From Brucella anthropi ATCC 49188 (GTDB lineage Bacteria; Pseudomonadota; Alphaproteobacteria; Rhizobiales; Rhizobiaceae), in the NCBI RefSeq assembly GCF_000017405.1, contig NC_009667.1:1018501-1082500 (forward strand): a stretch of 64,000 bases of DNA, written 5' to 3'. This document shows positions 8,820 to 20,437 of the stretch, piece after piece. The notes below the pieces were generated by a model. The model was not told where the DNA came from and searched no databases. It saw only the letters and a program-made list of their open reading frames with translations. Numbering within the stretch: the stretch's first letter is position 1; each line of letters starts with the position of its first letter. Position numbers and translations under genes: made by a program.

Positions 8820-9758
8820 CTATTTTTGCTCGCTGGTACGCGTTGCAGCCTGACGGCCGAAATCAGGCGCATCCACTTCCTGACCTGCATCGATGATGCC
8901 GCGCCGGACAGCGCGCGTGCGCGTGAAAAGGTCGAACAGCGCTTCACCATCCCCCCAGCGGATCGAGCGCTGAAGCGAGGCGAGATCTTCCGAAAAACGC
9001 CCGAGCATTTCGAGGATGGCATCCTTGTTGTGCAGGCATACATCGCGCCACATCGTCGGATCGGATGCGGCCAGTCGCGTGAAATCGCGGAAACCGGAAG
9101 CCGAGTATTTGATGACTTCCGACTTGGTCACCTGTTCCAGATCACTGGCTGTGCCAACGATATTGTAGGCGATGATGTGCGGCAGATGCGAGACAATGGC
9201 CAGCACCAGATCGTGGTGCTGCGGGTCCATGCGATCAAGTCGTGAGCCGCAGGCGACCCAGAACTCGCTCAGCTTTTCGAGAGCTGCTTCACTCGTGTCG
9301 GGCAGGGGCGTCAGAATGCACCAGCGATTGGTGAAAAGCTCTGCAAAGCCGGCATCCGGGCCGGAATATTCCGTGCCTGCGAGCGGGTGGCCGGGAATGA
9401 AATGCACATTGTCCGGCAATTCCGGCTGCATCTGCGCAATCACGGAAGCCTTGGTGGAGCCAACATCGGTGACGATGGCACCGGGCTTGAGGTTTGCCGC
9501 GATCTGGCGTGCAACCGTTCCTGACGAGCCGACCGGCACAGATACAACGATCAGATCGGCATCCTTGACGGCCTCAGCACTGTCGGTGGTGTAGCTGTCA
9601 CCGAGACCCAGTTCATCGGCCCGCTTCAGTGTTTCACTGCTGCGCGTGGCGATGGCGATATGATCGGCGAGCTTTTCGCGTCGAATGACGCGCGCCAGCG
9701 ATGAGCCAATAAGGCCGATGCCGATCAGGGCGATCTTGTTGAAATGGATCGTGGACAT
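8820..9758 (-). CDS. tyrA: Prephenate/arogenate dehydrogenase
   Basis: NAD(P)-dependent dehydrogenase of the tyrosine branch, 312 residues. The Rossmann motif GIGLIGSS sits near residues 13-20, and the catalytic-His motif GHPLAGTE near 122-129. No chorismate mutase or ACT domain is visible, so it is the monofunctional form. It starts 4 bases after hisC ends, so the two are co-transcribed. The partner aminotransferase probably supplies the transamination step of the aromatic pathway as well as histidine synthesis (inference from this pairing in other bacteria). Confidence 0.93.
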   Translation of the reverse strand: MSTIHFNKIALIGIGLIGSSLARVIRREKLADHIAIATRSSETLKRADELGLGDSYTTDSAEAVKDADLIVVSVPVGSSGTVARQIAANLKPGAIVTDVGSTKASVIAQMQPELPDNVHFIPGHPLAGTEYSGPDAGFAELFTNRWCILTPLPDTSEAALEKLSEFWVACGSRLDRMDPQHHDLVLAIVSHLPHIIAYNIVGTASDLEQVTKSEVIKYSASGFRDFTRLAASDPTMWRDVCLHNKDAILEMLGRFSEDLASLQRSIRWGDGEALFDLFTRTRAVRRGIIDAGQEVDAPDFGRQAATRTSEQK

Positions 9759-9762
9759 TGTA

Positions 9763-10869
9763 CTACTTCAAAAATTCGGTCAGGGCGACGACGACGCCAC
9801 GATTGGCTTCCTCCGGTCCGACCGTCATGCGCAAGGCATTGGGGAACCCGTAACCGCCGACGCGACGCAGTATATAGCCACGCCCGGAGAGCCACTCGTC
9901 GGCCTTGTCGGCGGAATGCGCGCCATTGTCCGGAAAATGGATCAGCAGGAAGTTCGTGACTGACGGCGTAACCCGAAGACCAAGTCTGGTGAACTCTTCG
10001 GTCAGCCAGCCAAGCCATTTGTCGTTGTAGGTGATCGATTTTTCGACGTGGGCGCGATCGCGGATGGCCGCAGCACCGGCGGCAATGGCGGCCGAATTCA
10101 TATTGAATGGCCCGCGGATGCGATTGACGGCATCGACCACATGCAGCGGCGCATACATCCAGCCAATACGTAGACCCGGAAGCCCGTGGATTTTTGAGAA
10201 GGTGCGCGTCATGACAACATTCTCGTTGGATGAAACGAGTTCGAGGCCCGATTCATAGTCATTGCGACGAACATATTCTGCATAGGCCGCATCGAGAACC
10301 AGAAGCACATGCTTCGGCAATCCGGCATGAAGGCGGCGGACTTCCTCGAAAGGCAGATAGGTTCCGGTTGGATTGGCCGGATTGGCGATGAAGACGATCT
10401 TCGTGCGTGGCGACAGGCCAGCCAGAATGGCATCCACGTCGATACGCTCGTTCTTCTCCTTCACCGTGATCGGCGTCGCGCCGGCACCCAGCGTCTGGAT
10501 CTTGTAGACGGCAAAACCGTGCTCCGTGATGATGGCTTCGTCGCCCGGAGCAAGATAGGTCTGGCAGATCAGGCCAAGCAGCTCGTCGGAACCATTGCCG
10601 CACAGGATGTTGGCCATGTTGAGCCCCTGCGTTTCGGCAATTGCCTCACGCAGCGCCAGGGCCTGTCCATCGGGATAAAGCTCCAGCTTCTCGCCTGCGT
10701 GTCGATAGGCTTCGACCGCATGCGGGCTAGGCCCGATTGGCGTTTCGTTGGAGGAGAGCTTATAGACCTTGGCAACGCCTTCCACATGTTCCTTGCCGGG
10801 TACGTAGGCTGCGATGTCGAGCAGGCCTGCCTTGGGCTGGGGACGGGTAAGGTTCTGCGTATCGGTCAT
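9763..10869 (-). CDS. hisC: Histidinol-phosphate / aromatic aminotransferase
   Basis: Class II PLP aminotransferase of 368 residues. The PLP-binding Lys is in [17 protein letters not shown] (about 226-242), with the substrate blocks [11 protein letters not shown] and NPANPTGTY. It is first in an operon with tyrA, suggesting service to aromatic amino acids in addition to, or instead of, histidine. The ATG is preceded by a hairpin that contains the ribosome binding site; see the leader entry. Confidence 0.92.
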   Translation of the reverse strand: MTDTQNLTRPQPKAGLLDIAAYVPGKEHVEGVAKVYKLSSNETPIGPSPHAVEAYRHAGEKLELYPDGQALALREAIAETQGLNMANILCGNGSDELLGLICQTYLAPGDEAIITEHGFAVYKIQTLGAGATPITVKEKNERIDVDAILAGLSPRTKIVFIANPANPTGTYLPFEEVRRLHAGLPKHVLLVLDAAYAEYVRRNDYESGLELVSSNENVVMTRTFSKIHGLPGLRIGWMYAPLHVVDAVNRIRGPFNMNSAAIAAGAAAIRDRAHVEKSITYNDKWLGWLTEEFTRLGLRVTPSVTNFLLIHFPDNGAHSADKADEWLSGRGYILRRVGGYGFPNALRMTVGPEEANRGVVVALTEFLK

Positions 10870-10942
10870 GATTTTGGCTCCGCCAAAAGGTCAATGTTAA
10901 AGTTACGATGGGTTAAAGTTACGATGGCGGCATATCCCGCCA
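10870..10942 (-). promoter_or_regulatory. Structured leader of hisC-tyrA with tandem 16-bp repeat
   Basis: Read on the minus strand, the hisC leader contains a hairpin (TGGCGG/CCGCCA, 10925-10942), then two abutting identical 16-base units (CCATCGTAACTTTAAC, 10912-10927 and 10896-10911), then a second hairpin TTTTGGC-GGA-GCCAAAA (10872-10888). The second hairpin ends 2 bases before the ATG and holds the only GGAG ribosome site. I know of no named element with this layout. No leader peptide rich in Tyr, Phe or His was found. Confidence 0.5.
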
Positions 10943-11030
10943 TTGCGTCCAAGTCGAGAAAAACCTTGTTCGGTAATACTTGCAGACCGCAGCAACTGTA
11001 CGTTTTCCCGGGCGATGATGCGCAAATGCC

Positions 11031-11810
11031 CTAACTCTTTTGATCTGTCTTGCTTGTCCGTGCCGGTGCTTTCCGTAATCCGCCAACAGGTGTGCCCTGA
11101 GGTGCGAGAACCGGAACGAAGACACGGCGCGAGGAGCGCTGTGCGACAGGCAGTCCCTGATAAAGACGCTTTTGCGCTTCCACCACCAGAACGCCTGAAA
11201 AGACCGGCCACAGTCTCCGCCCCATGCCTTCCAGCGCCAGACAGGGCCGCATCATCCATCGGCGCGTGGCGGGCGGAAAATGCAGGGCATCGCTCACCGT
11301 GCTCACGGTGAAATTCGCTTCACGCAGCAAGGTCGTCAGCTGTGTGCGGCTATAAGGTCGCCCGCTGCCGAAAGGTGTATGCTCGAAGCGGGCCCAGACA
11401 CCGCGCCGGTTCGGCACCACGATGACGAGCCGCCCATTGGGGGCGAGGACGCGCCACATCTCTTTCAGCGTTTCTGTCGGATTTTCCGCATACTCCAGCG
11501 CATGCACCATAAGCACCCGATCGATCGAGGAATCGGGTAGCGGCAGTTCCTCATCGAAAACAAGCGCTGTTGCCGTTTTCTCTACTGAGGGCCAGGCGAC
11601 GGCTCCCTGACCGGCAGGCATGAACGCGAATGTCCGCTCCGTATCGGCGCTGAAGCGGTCGAGATAGGGCAGGCTGTAGCCCATGCCGACAAGCCGCTCT
11701 CCCGGCACGTGACCCCATAGGCCGGCAAGCGCCATGCGAATGGCGCGTTCCGCGAGATGGCCCAGCGTGGTGTCGTAAAATGATCGCAGTTCGATGATGT
11801 CTGGATGCAT
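11031..11810 (-). CDS. Class I SAM-dependent methyltransferase
   Basis: About 259 residues. The N-terminal part contains VGMGYSLPYLDRF in place of a classical GxGxG loop. The SAM-domain core follows as DSSIDRVLMVHALEYAENPTETLKEMWRVLAPNGRLVIVVPNR, a post-I motif typical of the Methyltransf_11 fold. The C-terminus is basic. The substrate is unknown. A GTG at 11819 is an alternative start; neither has a good ribosome site. It is divergent from hpt, with 164 bases between them. Confidence 0.85.
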   Translation of the reverse strand: MHPDIIELRSFYDTTLGHLAERAIRMALAGLWGHVPGERLVGMGYSLPYLDRFSADTERTFAFMPAGQGAVAWPSVEKTATALVFDEELPLPDSSIDRVLMVHALEYAENPTETLKEMWRVLAPNGRLVIVVPNRRGVWARFEHTPFGSGRPYSRTQLTTLLREANFTVSTVSDALHFPPATRRWMMRPCLALEGMGRRLWPVFSGVLVVEAQKRLYQGLPVAQRSSRRVFVPVLAPQGTPVGGLRKAPARTSKTDQKS

Positions 11811-11974
11811 GAATGTCACGCTATATGAAATCTTGACGCTGGGAAATGGAGAAGCCGGAGCATCTTCATCTGGTGGGGTGCAATTTCCTCAAACCATGCT
11901 ATAGAGCGTGCCTTTCCGGCGCCTTTGATCGCGCCAAAGTCTGCGCGAAAGCGAACGATCAGGAGAAGCAGCAG

Positions 11975-12511
11975 ATGCCCGAAGTCGGTGGCAAGACAAT
12001 CGAAGTTCTCTTTAGCCCGGACGAGATTGCCGGTCGCAATCTCGAGCTCGCCAAGGCCATTGCTGAACGCAAGTTCCACAACCTGCTGACGATTTCGATC
12101 CTGAAGGGTTCCTTCATCTTTGCAGCCGACCTCATCCGCGCAATGCATGATGCGGGCGTGGAGCCCGATGTCGAATTCATCACGGTTTCAAGCTACGGCA
12201 AGGGCACGACAAGCGCCGAAGTTCGTCTTCTGCGCGATATCGACAGCGATGTTCGCGACCGCGATGTACTGCTGATCGATGATATTCTGGAGTCTGGAAA
12301 GACACTGAAATTCGTTCGCGAACTTATGCTGGAACGCGGAGCGCGGAGCGTCAGCATTGCTGTTCTTCTCGACAAGAGCGTGCGCCGCAAGGTCGATCTT
12401 GATGCCGATTTCGTGGCTTTCGAATGCCCCGACTATTTTGTCGTCGGTTATGGCATGGACGTTGGGCACGCCTTCCGCCAGTTGCCTTTTGTCGGTCGTG
12501 TGATGGATTAA
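11975..12511 (+). CDS. hpt: Hypoxanthine phosphoribosyltransferase
   Basis: Purine salvage enzyme of 178 residues that joins hypoxanthine or guanine to PRPP. The PRPP-binding motif DVLLIDDILESGKTL lies near residues 99-113, and an early ILKGSFIFAADL block matches the PPi loop. The frame is open 43 codons further upstream, but AGGAGAAG eight bases before the ATG at 11975 and family length fix the start. It converges on the TIGR02302 gene with 16 bases between the stops. Confidence 0.95.
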   Translation: MPEVGGKTIEVLFSPDEIAGRNLELAKAIAERKFHNLLTISILKGSFIFAADLIRAMHDAGVEPDVEFITVSSYGKGTTSAEVRLLRDIDSDVRDRDVLLIDDILESGKTLKFVRELMLERGARSVSIAVLLDKSVRRKVDLDADFVAFECPDYFVVGYGMDVGHAFRQLPFVGRVMD

Positions 12512-12527
12512 GGCTCCGGCCTGCTTC

Positions 12528-15221
12528 TCAATCGAACTTCAGCAGACGCTGCAGATATTCCTTTTCCATCTGCGGCGTCAGGGCATTACCAAGTTTGCGG
12601 CGGATTTCATCGAGAATTTCACGCGCGCGCTGAATATCGATTTCACCTGGAATCTTGACGTCATCGTTGAGGCCGCTGTCGCCGGTACCTTGCTGGCGCC
12701 CAAGCGGATCCCTTCCCCGACTGCCATTGGCGCCACTTTGCCCCCGACCTTGCTGGCCCATGGCCTGCTGCATTTTCTGCATCATGTCGCGTCCGCCGCG
12801 ACGCAGTGCATCGAGTGCGCTGCCCTGCTGGTCGCTTGCTTCGGCACCTTCGCTGCGGCCCAACGCATCAGTGGCGTTGCCCATTGATTTTCCGGCATCC
12901 GAAAAATCCTTGCCGGGTTCAATACCCATGCCTTTCAAATCGTCCATCAGTTTTTGCAGATCGGATTGAAGGTCCTTTTGCTGCTGCTGCAGTTTGCGCA
13001 TGGTTTCCGCCATATCGGGTGGCACATCGCCTTTCCCGCCCTGACCGTTCTCGCTCTGGCCGTTTTCGGTTTCACCGCCCGGCTGTCCGCCGCCCATGGA
13101 ACCGTCATCACCCGGGAACATGTTGTCGCCGAATTCGCCCTCACCATCGCTACCACCGAATTGGCGTTGCATCTTCTGATCGAGATCGAAGGTTTCGTTC
13201 ATCGTCTTTTGCTGGCGTTGCATTAGCTCGCCGAGCTTGTTCATCTGCTGCTGCATCTGGCCTTGTTGGCCCTGCTGACCTTGTCCCTGACCTTGCTGAC
13301 CCTGTTGCATCTGTCCCATCTGCAGATTGTTCATCAGGTTCTGCAATTGCGACAGCAGTTCTTCCGCCTGATCGCGTGAGCCCTGACGCGCGAGATTTTC
13401 GATCTGGTCCATCATGCGCTGGAGGTCTTTTTCCGTCAGCATTCGCGCATTGGGATCGGGAGCGGCTTGGCGTGCATTGGGATTCTGTTGCTGGCGCTGG
13501 GCGAATTCCCGCAGGAAATCCTGCATCGCCTTGCGTAGCTCTGCCGAAAGCTTTTCGATCTCCTCTTGTGAGGCGCCGTTCTGGAGAGCGTCTTTCAGGG
13601 CCTCCTGTGCCTGCCGCAGGCGCTTTTCGGCGGCAGACAGATTTCCATCTTCGATGCCAAGGGCCACCTGCCACATATAATCCGCTGCATCGCGCAAGGC
13701 GTCATCGCTCCTGGCGAGACGAAGACGTGTACCAATCGTGACCAGACCCAGATAATGGGCTGCATTCTTGATGGTTTCGTCCGGGCGAAGCGTGATTGCC
13801 GACAGCATGTCGAGCACATGATCGCGCTGCGTCGCATCGAGCGCGAGGATACGGCGCTGTTCCGCAACGGCGCGGGCAAGTGGATTGCTGAAAGGGCGCT
13901 CGGGCAAAGTGATGATCTTGGTTTCGCTGCGACCCGTTTGTCCGGCGGCGTCGGTTACGACCAGCGTGAGCGCAACTTTTTCACCTGCCCAAGGATGCTC
14001 GGTCAGGTCTTTCGACGTCGTGGCGTCCTTCACACCGCGGCGCGGCAGTGCAAGCGGCAGTTCCGGTGCATCGTAGAGCGGTGCGGCTTCCTCATCTTCA
14101 TCATTGTTGAGCGGGATGATCTCACCTTCGGCCTTTACTGGCGCGTAGTCGTCCTCGATCTGATAGGAAAGTTGCAATGTGCCATTCAGCGCGTGTCCCG
14201 GCTCTTTCGTGAAGCGGATCGTTGGCGGGTTATCCGGCGTGACGACAAATTTCCAGCGGGCATCGGTGCCGGAAAGCGCTATGGTTTCATCCTGCTGCAA
14301 ATCGTAGCGGAAGTTGCGGCTTCCATCGACGACGGCCTGTTCTGCAGGCTCCTTCTGGTCTTCCTTCGCGTTTACCGGCTGTACGTCGCGGCGCTCGCCC
14401 TTCGCATCGGTCGCAGTCAGGCGCTCGGAACCGCCACCGATCACGCGGACCGACAGAATGCTGCCTTGCGGTACATTGATTGCGGCCTGTTCGCTGTTGT
14501 TCGTCGTGGTCAGGAAGACCGGAGCGCGGCCAGTATAGCGCGGCGGCGTTACCCATGCATCGATGCGGGCAACGGCGGTTCCATCGCTTGGACGGATATG
14601 AAAGGCGTCGGCAATGCGCCCACTGTTTGGGCTGAGGCTGTAGGCGAAGGCGGTCACGAAGAGCAGGGCGACCACCGCACGAATGCCGAAGGGGTCGTGT
14701 TCGGGAACACGCGTATAAGGCAGGCCGGATTGCAGGTTCTTGAGCCGGTCCGCCATGCGGCGCTGGTGTTCCCGCCACAGGGCGACAGCGAATGGATCGT
14801 GTTCGCCTGTTGCCATGTGGCCTGTCTGGACGGAAAGCGGTTCGTGAACGAGACCGTTGATCGCCTCGATACGACTTGTGACGTCGCTTTCCGCCGGGGT
14901 GCGAAACCGGAACGGCAGATAAAGCGCAATGAGGGCGGCAATACCGAATAGCGTCAGCACGCCGATATGCAGCCAACGGGGCATCATGCCGAACAGGCCG
15001 AACCAGCTCAGGCTGGCAAACAGACCGATGATGAGGATTAGTGGCAGGATCAGCGGCCAGAATCGCTCGAAGCTGATCGAAAGAAAGGCACGCAGACGCA
15101 GACGGCGCAGGCTGGCACCATCGCCTGAAAACAGCCGCAGAAAAACATCCCACGCATGACGCGGCGGGTTTTTCCTGTCGTTGCTGCTATCTGTCTGCGG
15201 GGCCGCCTTAGGGGCAGTCAT
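12528..15221 (-). CDS. TIGR02302/DUF4175 family membrane protein
   Basis: About 897 residues. Two or three N-terminal transmembrane helices (LILPLILIIGLFASLSW and the segment after HIGVLTLFGI) are followed by another near residue 190. Next comes a large domain with Ig-like strand pattern, then an alpha-helical region with a Gln/Gly/Met-rich run (DNA about 13218-13330), and a C-terminal ending REILDEIRRKLGNALTPQ. This is the alphaproteobacterial TIGR02302 architecture; its function is not established. I prefer the ATG at 15221; the frame is open to 15272. A 9-bp hairpin (15238-15262) lies just upstream. Confidence 0.88.
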   Translation of the reverse strand: MTAPKAAPQTDSSNDRKNPPRHAWDVFLRLFSGDGASLRRLRLRAFLSISFERFWPLILPLILIIGLFASLSWFGLFGMMPRWLHIGVLTLFGIAALIALYLPFRFRTPAESDVTSRIEAINGLVHEPLSVQTGHMATGEHDPFAVALWREHQRRMADRLKNLQSGLPYTRVPEHDPFGIRAVVALLFVTAFAYSLSPNSGRIADAFHIRPSDGTAVARIDAWVTPPRYTGRAPVFLTTTNNSEQAAINVPQGSILSVRVIGGGSERLTATDAKGERRDVQPVNAKEDQKEPAEQAVVDGSRNFRYDLQQDETIALSGTDARWKFVVTPDNPPTIRFTKEPGHALNGTLQLSYQIEDDYAPVKAEGEIIPLNNDEDEEAAPLYDAPELPLALPRRGVKDATTSKDLTEHPWAGEKVALTLVVTDAAGQTGRSETKIITLPERPFSNPLARAVAEQRRILALDATQRDHVLDMLSAITLRPDETIKNAAHYLGLVTIGTRLRLARSDDALRDAADYMWQVALGIEDGNLSAAEKRLRQAQEALKDALQNGASQEEIEKLSAELRKAMQDFLREFAQRQQQNPNARQAAPDPNARMLTEKDLQRMMDQIENLARQGSRDQAEELLSQLQNLMNNLQMGQMQQGQQGQGQGQQGQQGQMQQQMNKLGELMQRQQKTMNETFDLDQKMQRQFGGSDGEGEFGDNMFPGDDGSMGGGQPGGETENGQSENGQGGKGDVPPDMAETMRKLQQQQKDLQSDLQKLMDDLKGMGIEPGKDFSDAGKSMGNATDALGRSEGAEASDQQGSALDALRRGGRDMMQKMQQAMGQQGRGQSGANGSRGRDPLGRQQGTGDSGLNDDVKIPGEIDIQRAREILDEIRRKLGNALTPQMEKEYLQRLLKFD

Positions 15222-15354
15222 AGGTCTCGTCTTTCGCGTCAGCCGATTTCGGTTCGGCTGACAGGATAACACGCATCATGGCAAAGGCGAGGCTTTGCCC
15301 CGAGATTTATGGGCCATGATAAATGTGGGCCATGAATAATTATGGTCGCGAGAC

Positions 15355-16620
15355 CTATAACCATTCCGGTACGGAATCGAGCGCGAGCAGTTCTTCATAG
15401 GTACGGCGCGGACGCACGACATGATAACGGTCGCCGTCAACCAGCACTTCGGGGATGAGCAGACGGCTGTTGTAGGTGCTGGAAAGCACCGCGCCATATG
15501 CACCCGTCGTGCAGACGGCAATCAGATCGCCTGGAGCAGGCTTTGCCACTTCCCGGTCGAGGCCGAGATAGTCGCCTGTTTCGCAGACCGGACCGACAAA
15601 ATCGGCACGAATACGCGGCGCATCATCCTTCGGCAAAGTGACAGGCTTGATGTCGTGGAACGCATCATAAAGCGTCGGACGAATCAAATCGTTCATTGCC
15701 GCATCCACGATGACGAAGTTCTTGGCGTCGCCTTCCTTGACGAAGATCACTTCCGTTACCAGAAGCCCGGCATTGCCGACGATCAGGCGGCCCGGTTCGA
15801 ACACCGTTTTCAGGCCCAGCGGCTTGATGTGCTTGGCGACGATTTCTGCATAGGCGACGGGTAGCGGCGGAGGTGTATTGTCTGTGCGGTAGGGAATGCC
15901 GAGCCCCCCGCCAACATCGACGTGGCGGATGTTGTGACCGTCGGCCTGCAGTTCCTTGACCAGTTGCGCCATCAGGGCGAATGCATTGTCGAACGGCTCG
16001 AGGTCGATGATCTGGCTACCGATATGCATATCGATACCGACTACGTCGAGACCGGGCAGGCTCGCTGCGCGGGCATAGGCCTCACGCGCCTTGACGCGCG
16101 GAATGCCGAACTTGTTTTCAGATTTGCCAGTTGAAATCTTGGCGTGGGTCTTCGCATCCACATCGGGATTGATGCGCAGCGATACGGATGCGACCTTGCC
16201 TGCCTTGACGGCGCGAGCGGAAAGAATTTCCAGCTCTGGTTCGGATTCAACATTGAAGCAATAGATGCCCGCTTCAAGCGCGAAGTCCATTTCGTGTGGA
16301 GTCTTGCCAACGCCTGAAAAGACGATCTTGTTGGCCGGGATGCCTGCAGCAAGCGCCCGGCGGATTTCGCCTTCCGAAACGGTGTCCGCGCCGGCGCCAA
16401 GCTTCGCCAGAGTTTTCAGCACGGCCAGGTTCGAATTGGCTTTCAGCGCGTAGGTCACGAGCGTTTCCATGCCGGCGAAGGCTTCGCTGAACACGCGGAA
16501 ATGACGCTCGATGGTCGCGCGGGAATAAACGTAAAAAGGGGTGCCAACGGCCTGTGCGATTTCAGGCAGGCTGACATTTTCGGCGTGAAGAACGCCGTTG
16601 CGATGTTCGAAATGGTTCAC
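15355..16620 (-). CDS. lysA: Diaminopimelate decarboxylase
   Basis: PLP enzyme of 421 residues catalysing the last step of lysine synthesis, meso-DAP to L-lysine. Visible are the PLP Lys in TYALKANSNLAVL (about 56-68), the phosphate-binding GGGLGIPY (about 237-244), and the active-site Cys in GPVCETGDYLG (about 340). It follows lptM by 22 bases in an argH-lptM-lysA run, an arrangement common in proteobacteria. Confidence 0.96.
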   Translation of the reverse strand: MNHFEHRNGVLHAENVSLPEIAQAVGTPFYVYSRATIERHFRVFSEAFAGMETLVTYALKANSNLAVLKTLAKLGAGADTVSEGEIRRALAAGIPANKIVFSGVGKTPHEMDFALEAGIYCFNVESEPELEILSARAVKAGKVASVSLRINPDVDAKTHAKISTGKSENKFGIPRVKAREAYARAASLPGLDVVGIDMHIGSQIIDLEPFDNAFALMAQLVKELQADGHNIRHVDVGGGLGIPYRTDNTPPPLPVAYAEIVAKHIKPLGLKTVFEPGRLIVGNAGLLVTEVIFVKEGDAKNFVIVDAAMNDLIRPTLYDAFHDIKPVTLPKDDAPRIRADFVGPVCETGDYLGLDREVAKPAPGDLIAVCTTGAYGAVLSSTYNSRLLIPEVLVDGDRYHVVRPRRTYEELLALDSVPEWL

Positions 16621-16642
16621 GGGAATGCCCTGCAGCAGAAAC

Positions 16643-16825
16643 TTACAACAGCTTGTCGAGGATGATCGGCTTGTCTTCCTTCGGTTTCGGCTTGGTGTGG
16701 CCCTGTTCGTCCGTCACGACGGCGGATGGCGGCGGCTCCAGCGGGCCCTTGCGACCGCAAGCGGCGAGCGTTGCCGCAAGCGCGGCGATCAGAAGCACGG
16801 AAGAAATGGCGGAGCGGCCTGTCAT
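16643..16825 (-). CDS. lptM: LptM/YifL-type small lipoprotein
   Basis: 60 residues with a signal peptide and lipobox LAAC (Cys 23), followed by the family signature CGRKGPLEPPP. The E. coli counterpart LptM assists LptD maturation in LPS export. It lies between argH and lysA, its usual place. A longer frame in another phase across this region is not supported. Confidence 0.9.
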   Translation of the reverse strand: MTGRSAISSVLLIAALAATLAACGRKGPLEPPPSAVVTDEQGHTKPKPKEDKPIILDKLL

Positions 16826-16874
16826 CAGCGTTGGTTCCCGAAATATATGATCTTGCTCTAAGTTTTGTCTTTAC

Positions 16875-16973
16875 GCATGTCTTCCAAAACCGGTTCCCAC
16901 TTTTGGAAGACATGCTCTAGGTCTAACTCATAATGCCCGAAAGTGGAATCATCAGTTCGACAGATGATTCCAC
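16875..16973. repeat. Two palindromes between argH and lptM
   Basis: The first has perfect 15-bp arms GCATGTCTTCCAAAA (16875-16889) and complement (16901-16915) around CCGGTTCCCAC, ending in CTCTAG; it is the same module type as at 23991-24040. The second has 11-bp arms GTGGAATCATC (16943-16953) and complement (16963-16973). Both are downstream of argH and upstream of lptM, where they could stabilise or attenuate the transcript. No T tract follows on the minus strand. Confidence 0.7.
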
Positions 16974-16995
16974 ATGACGTCATGTTGATCGATTA

Positions 16996-19167
<2,172 letters not shown>

Positions 19168-19223
19168 CCTCGACAAACGACGAAATCAGTGGCTTGCTCC
19201 CTTTTCAAGAGAGAGAGCTGCCC

Positions 19224-19844
19224 ATGAGCCTTGAAGTCTGGCTTGCATTTTCCGCCGCGTCCATCGTGCTTCTGGTCATCCCGGGGCCGACCGTCTTGCT
19301 CGTCGTCTCATATGCCTTGGGGCAGGGCTGGAAAGCGGCTTTCCCGATGGCTGTCGGTGTCGCCCTTGGCGACTTTACCGCGATGACGCTTTCCATGCTT
19401 GGTGTGGGTGCGCTGCTGGCAGCGTCGGCAACCGTGTTCACCGCCGTTAAATGGGCAGGTGCCGCTTATCTGATCTGGCTCGGCATAAAACTGTTTCGCG
19501 CTGGTGGAACACTTCATGCCAGTGCCCGACACGACAAGGTGCATCCGGCGCGGATGCTGGTTCATGCGTGGCTCGTGACAGCGCTCAATCCGAAGAGCAT
19601 CACCTTTTTCGTTGCTTTTCTTCCGCAGTTTCTTAGCCCGCACCGGGATTTCCTCACCCAGATGCTGGTTTTCGAAAGCACGTTCCTCGTACTCGCTTTC
19701 CTCAATGCTTTTACCTATGCACTTCTGGCGACCCGGGCACGCCGCTTCTTCTCAAGCGAACGCGCGCTGCGCATTTTCAATCGGGCTGGCGGAACATTGC
19801 TGATCGGTGCTGGCGTCGCGACTGCCTCAATGCGATCAACCTGA
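19224..19844 (+). CDS. LysE family amino-acid exporter
   Basis: 206-residue membrane protein with six hydrophobic segments and the LysE/RhtB opening [21 protein letters not shown], including the conserved PGP. The start at 19224 fits a purine-rich site (AGAGAGAG) upstream; an ATG at 19194 is also in frame. It probably exports an amino acid or homoserine-lactone-like solute; the substrate is not predictable. Its last 9 bases overlap the convergent DUF188 gene. Confidence 0.9.
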
Positions 19845-20321
19845 GACGAAACCCGCGCGTTTTAGCCGGACGATGGCAAGATCAAGTGCGGAAAGGAATG
19901 CAGAGCGGTCCTTGGGCGAAAATGGAGCGGGTCCGCCTGTAACTTCGCCTGCGGAACGCAAACTATCCATCAGATTGCGCGTCGCCAGCGTGTTGCCGAT
20001 GGTGCTTTGGGTGTGAACGCGTCCGTTCGGTGCGATCACCGAAGCGCCTTTTTCGAGCGAGCGGCTTGCCAAAGGAATGTCGGCGGTAATCACGATTGCA
20101 CCCGGTCGCGAATTCTCGGCGATCCAGTCGTCGGCGGCGTCGAGCTTGTCCGATACGATAACCCGTTCCACACGCTCCGCATCGCGGGGAATGGCAATGA
20201 AACTGTTGGCCACCAGCATGACCGGCAGATTGTGCCGTTCCGCCACGCGATAGATTTCAGCTTTCACCGGGCAGGCGTCAGCATCGACGAGAATGCGGAT
20301 GGTTTCAGGTTCAATGTTCAT
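19836..20321 (-). CDS. DUF188 (YaiI/YqxD) family protein
   Basis: 161 residues beginning near [18 protein letters not shown], the conserved acidic block of the DUF188 family, with later [18 protein letters not shown] and [19 protein letters not shown]. These Asp residues resemble a PIN/NYN-type nuclease active site; no activity is established. It overlaps lysE-family gene ends convergently by 9 bases. Confidence 0.9.
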
Positions 20322-20437
20322 GCCGCTTCATAAAATGCGGGCGGCTGTTTGGCAAATTCAACGCTGCGATCAGTTTTATGCGATAGGCGTTCGCCGCAAA
20401 GCGGTATAAGGCGGGCCGCGAAAGTGAGAGTTCTGCC

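Noticed and set aside
10896..10927. Tandem repeat as part of a variable-number minisatellite or CRISPR-like unit
   Set aside because: Only two units exist, abutting without spacers; treated as a leader feature instead.
12806..14951. Two long open frames (311 and 398 codons) on the plus strand
   Set aside because: They lie entirely opposite the TIGR02302 gene, whose domain pattern and codon use are convincing; the antisense frames have Arg/Ser/Cys-rich composition typical of shadows.
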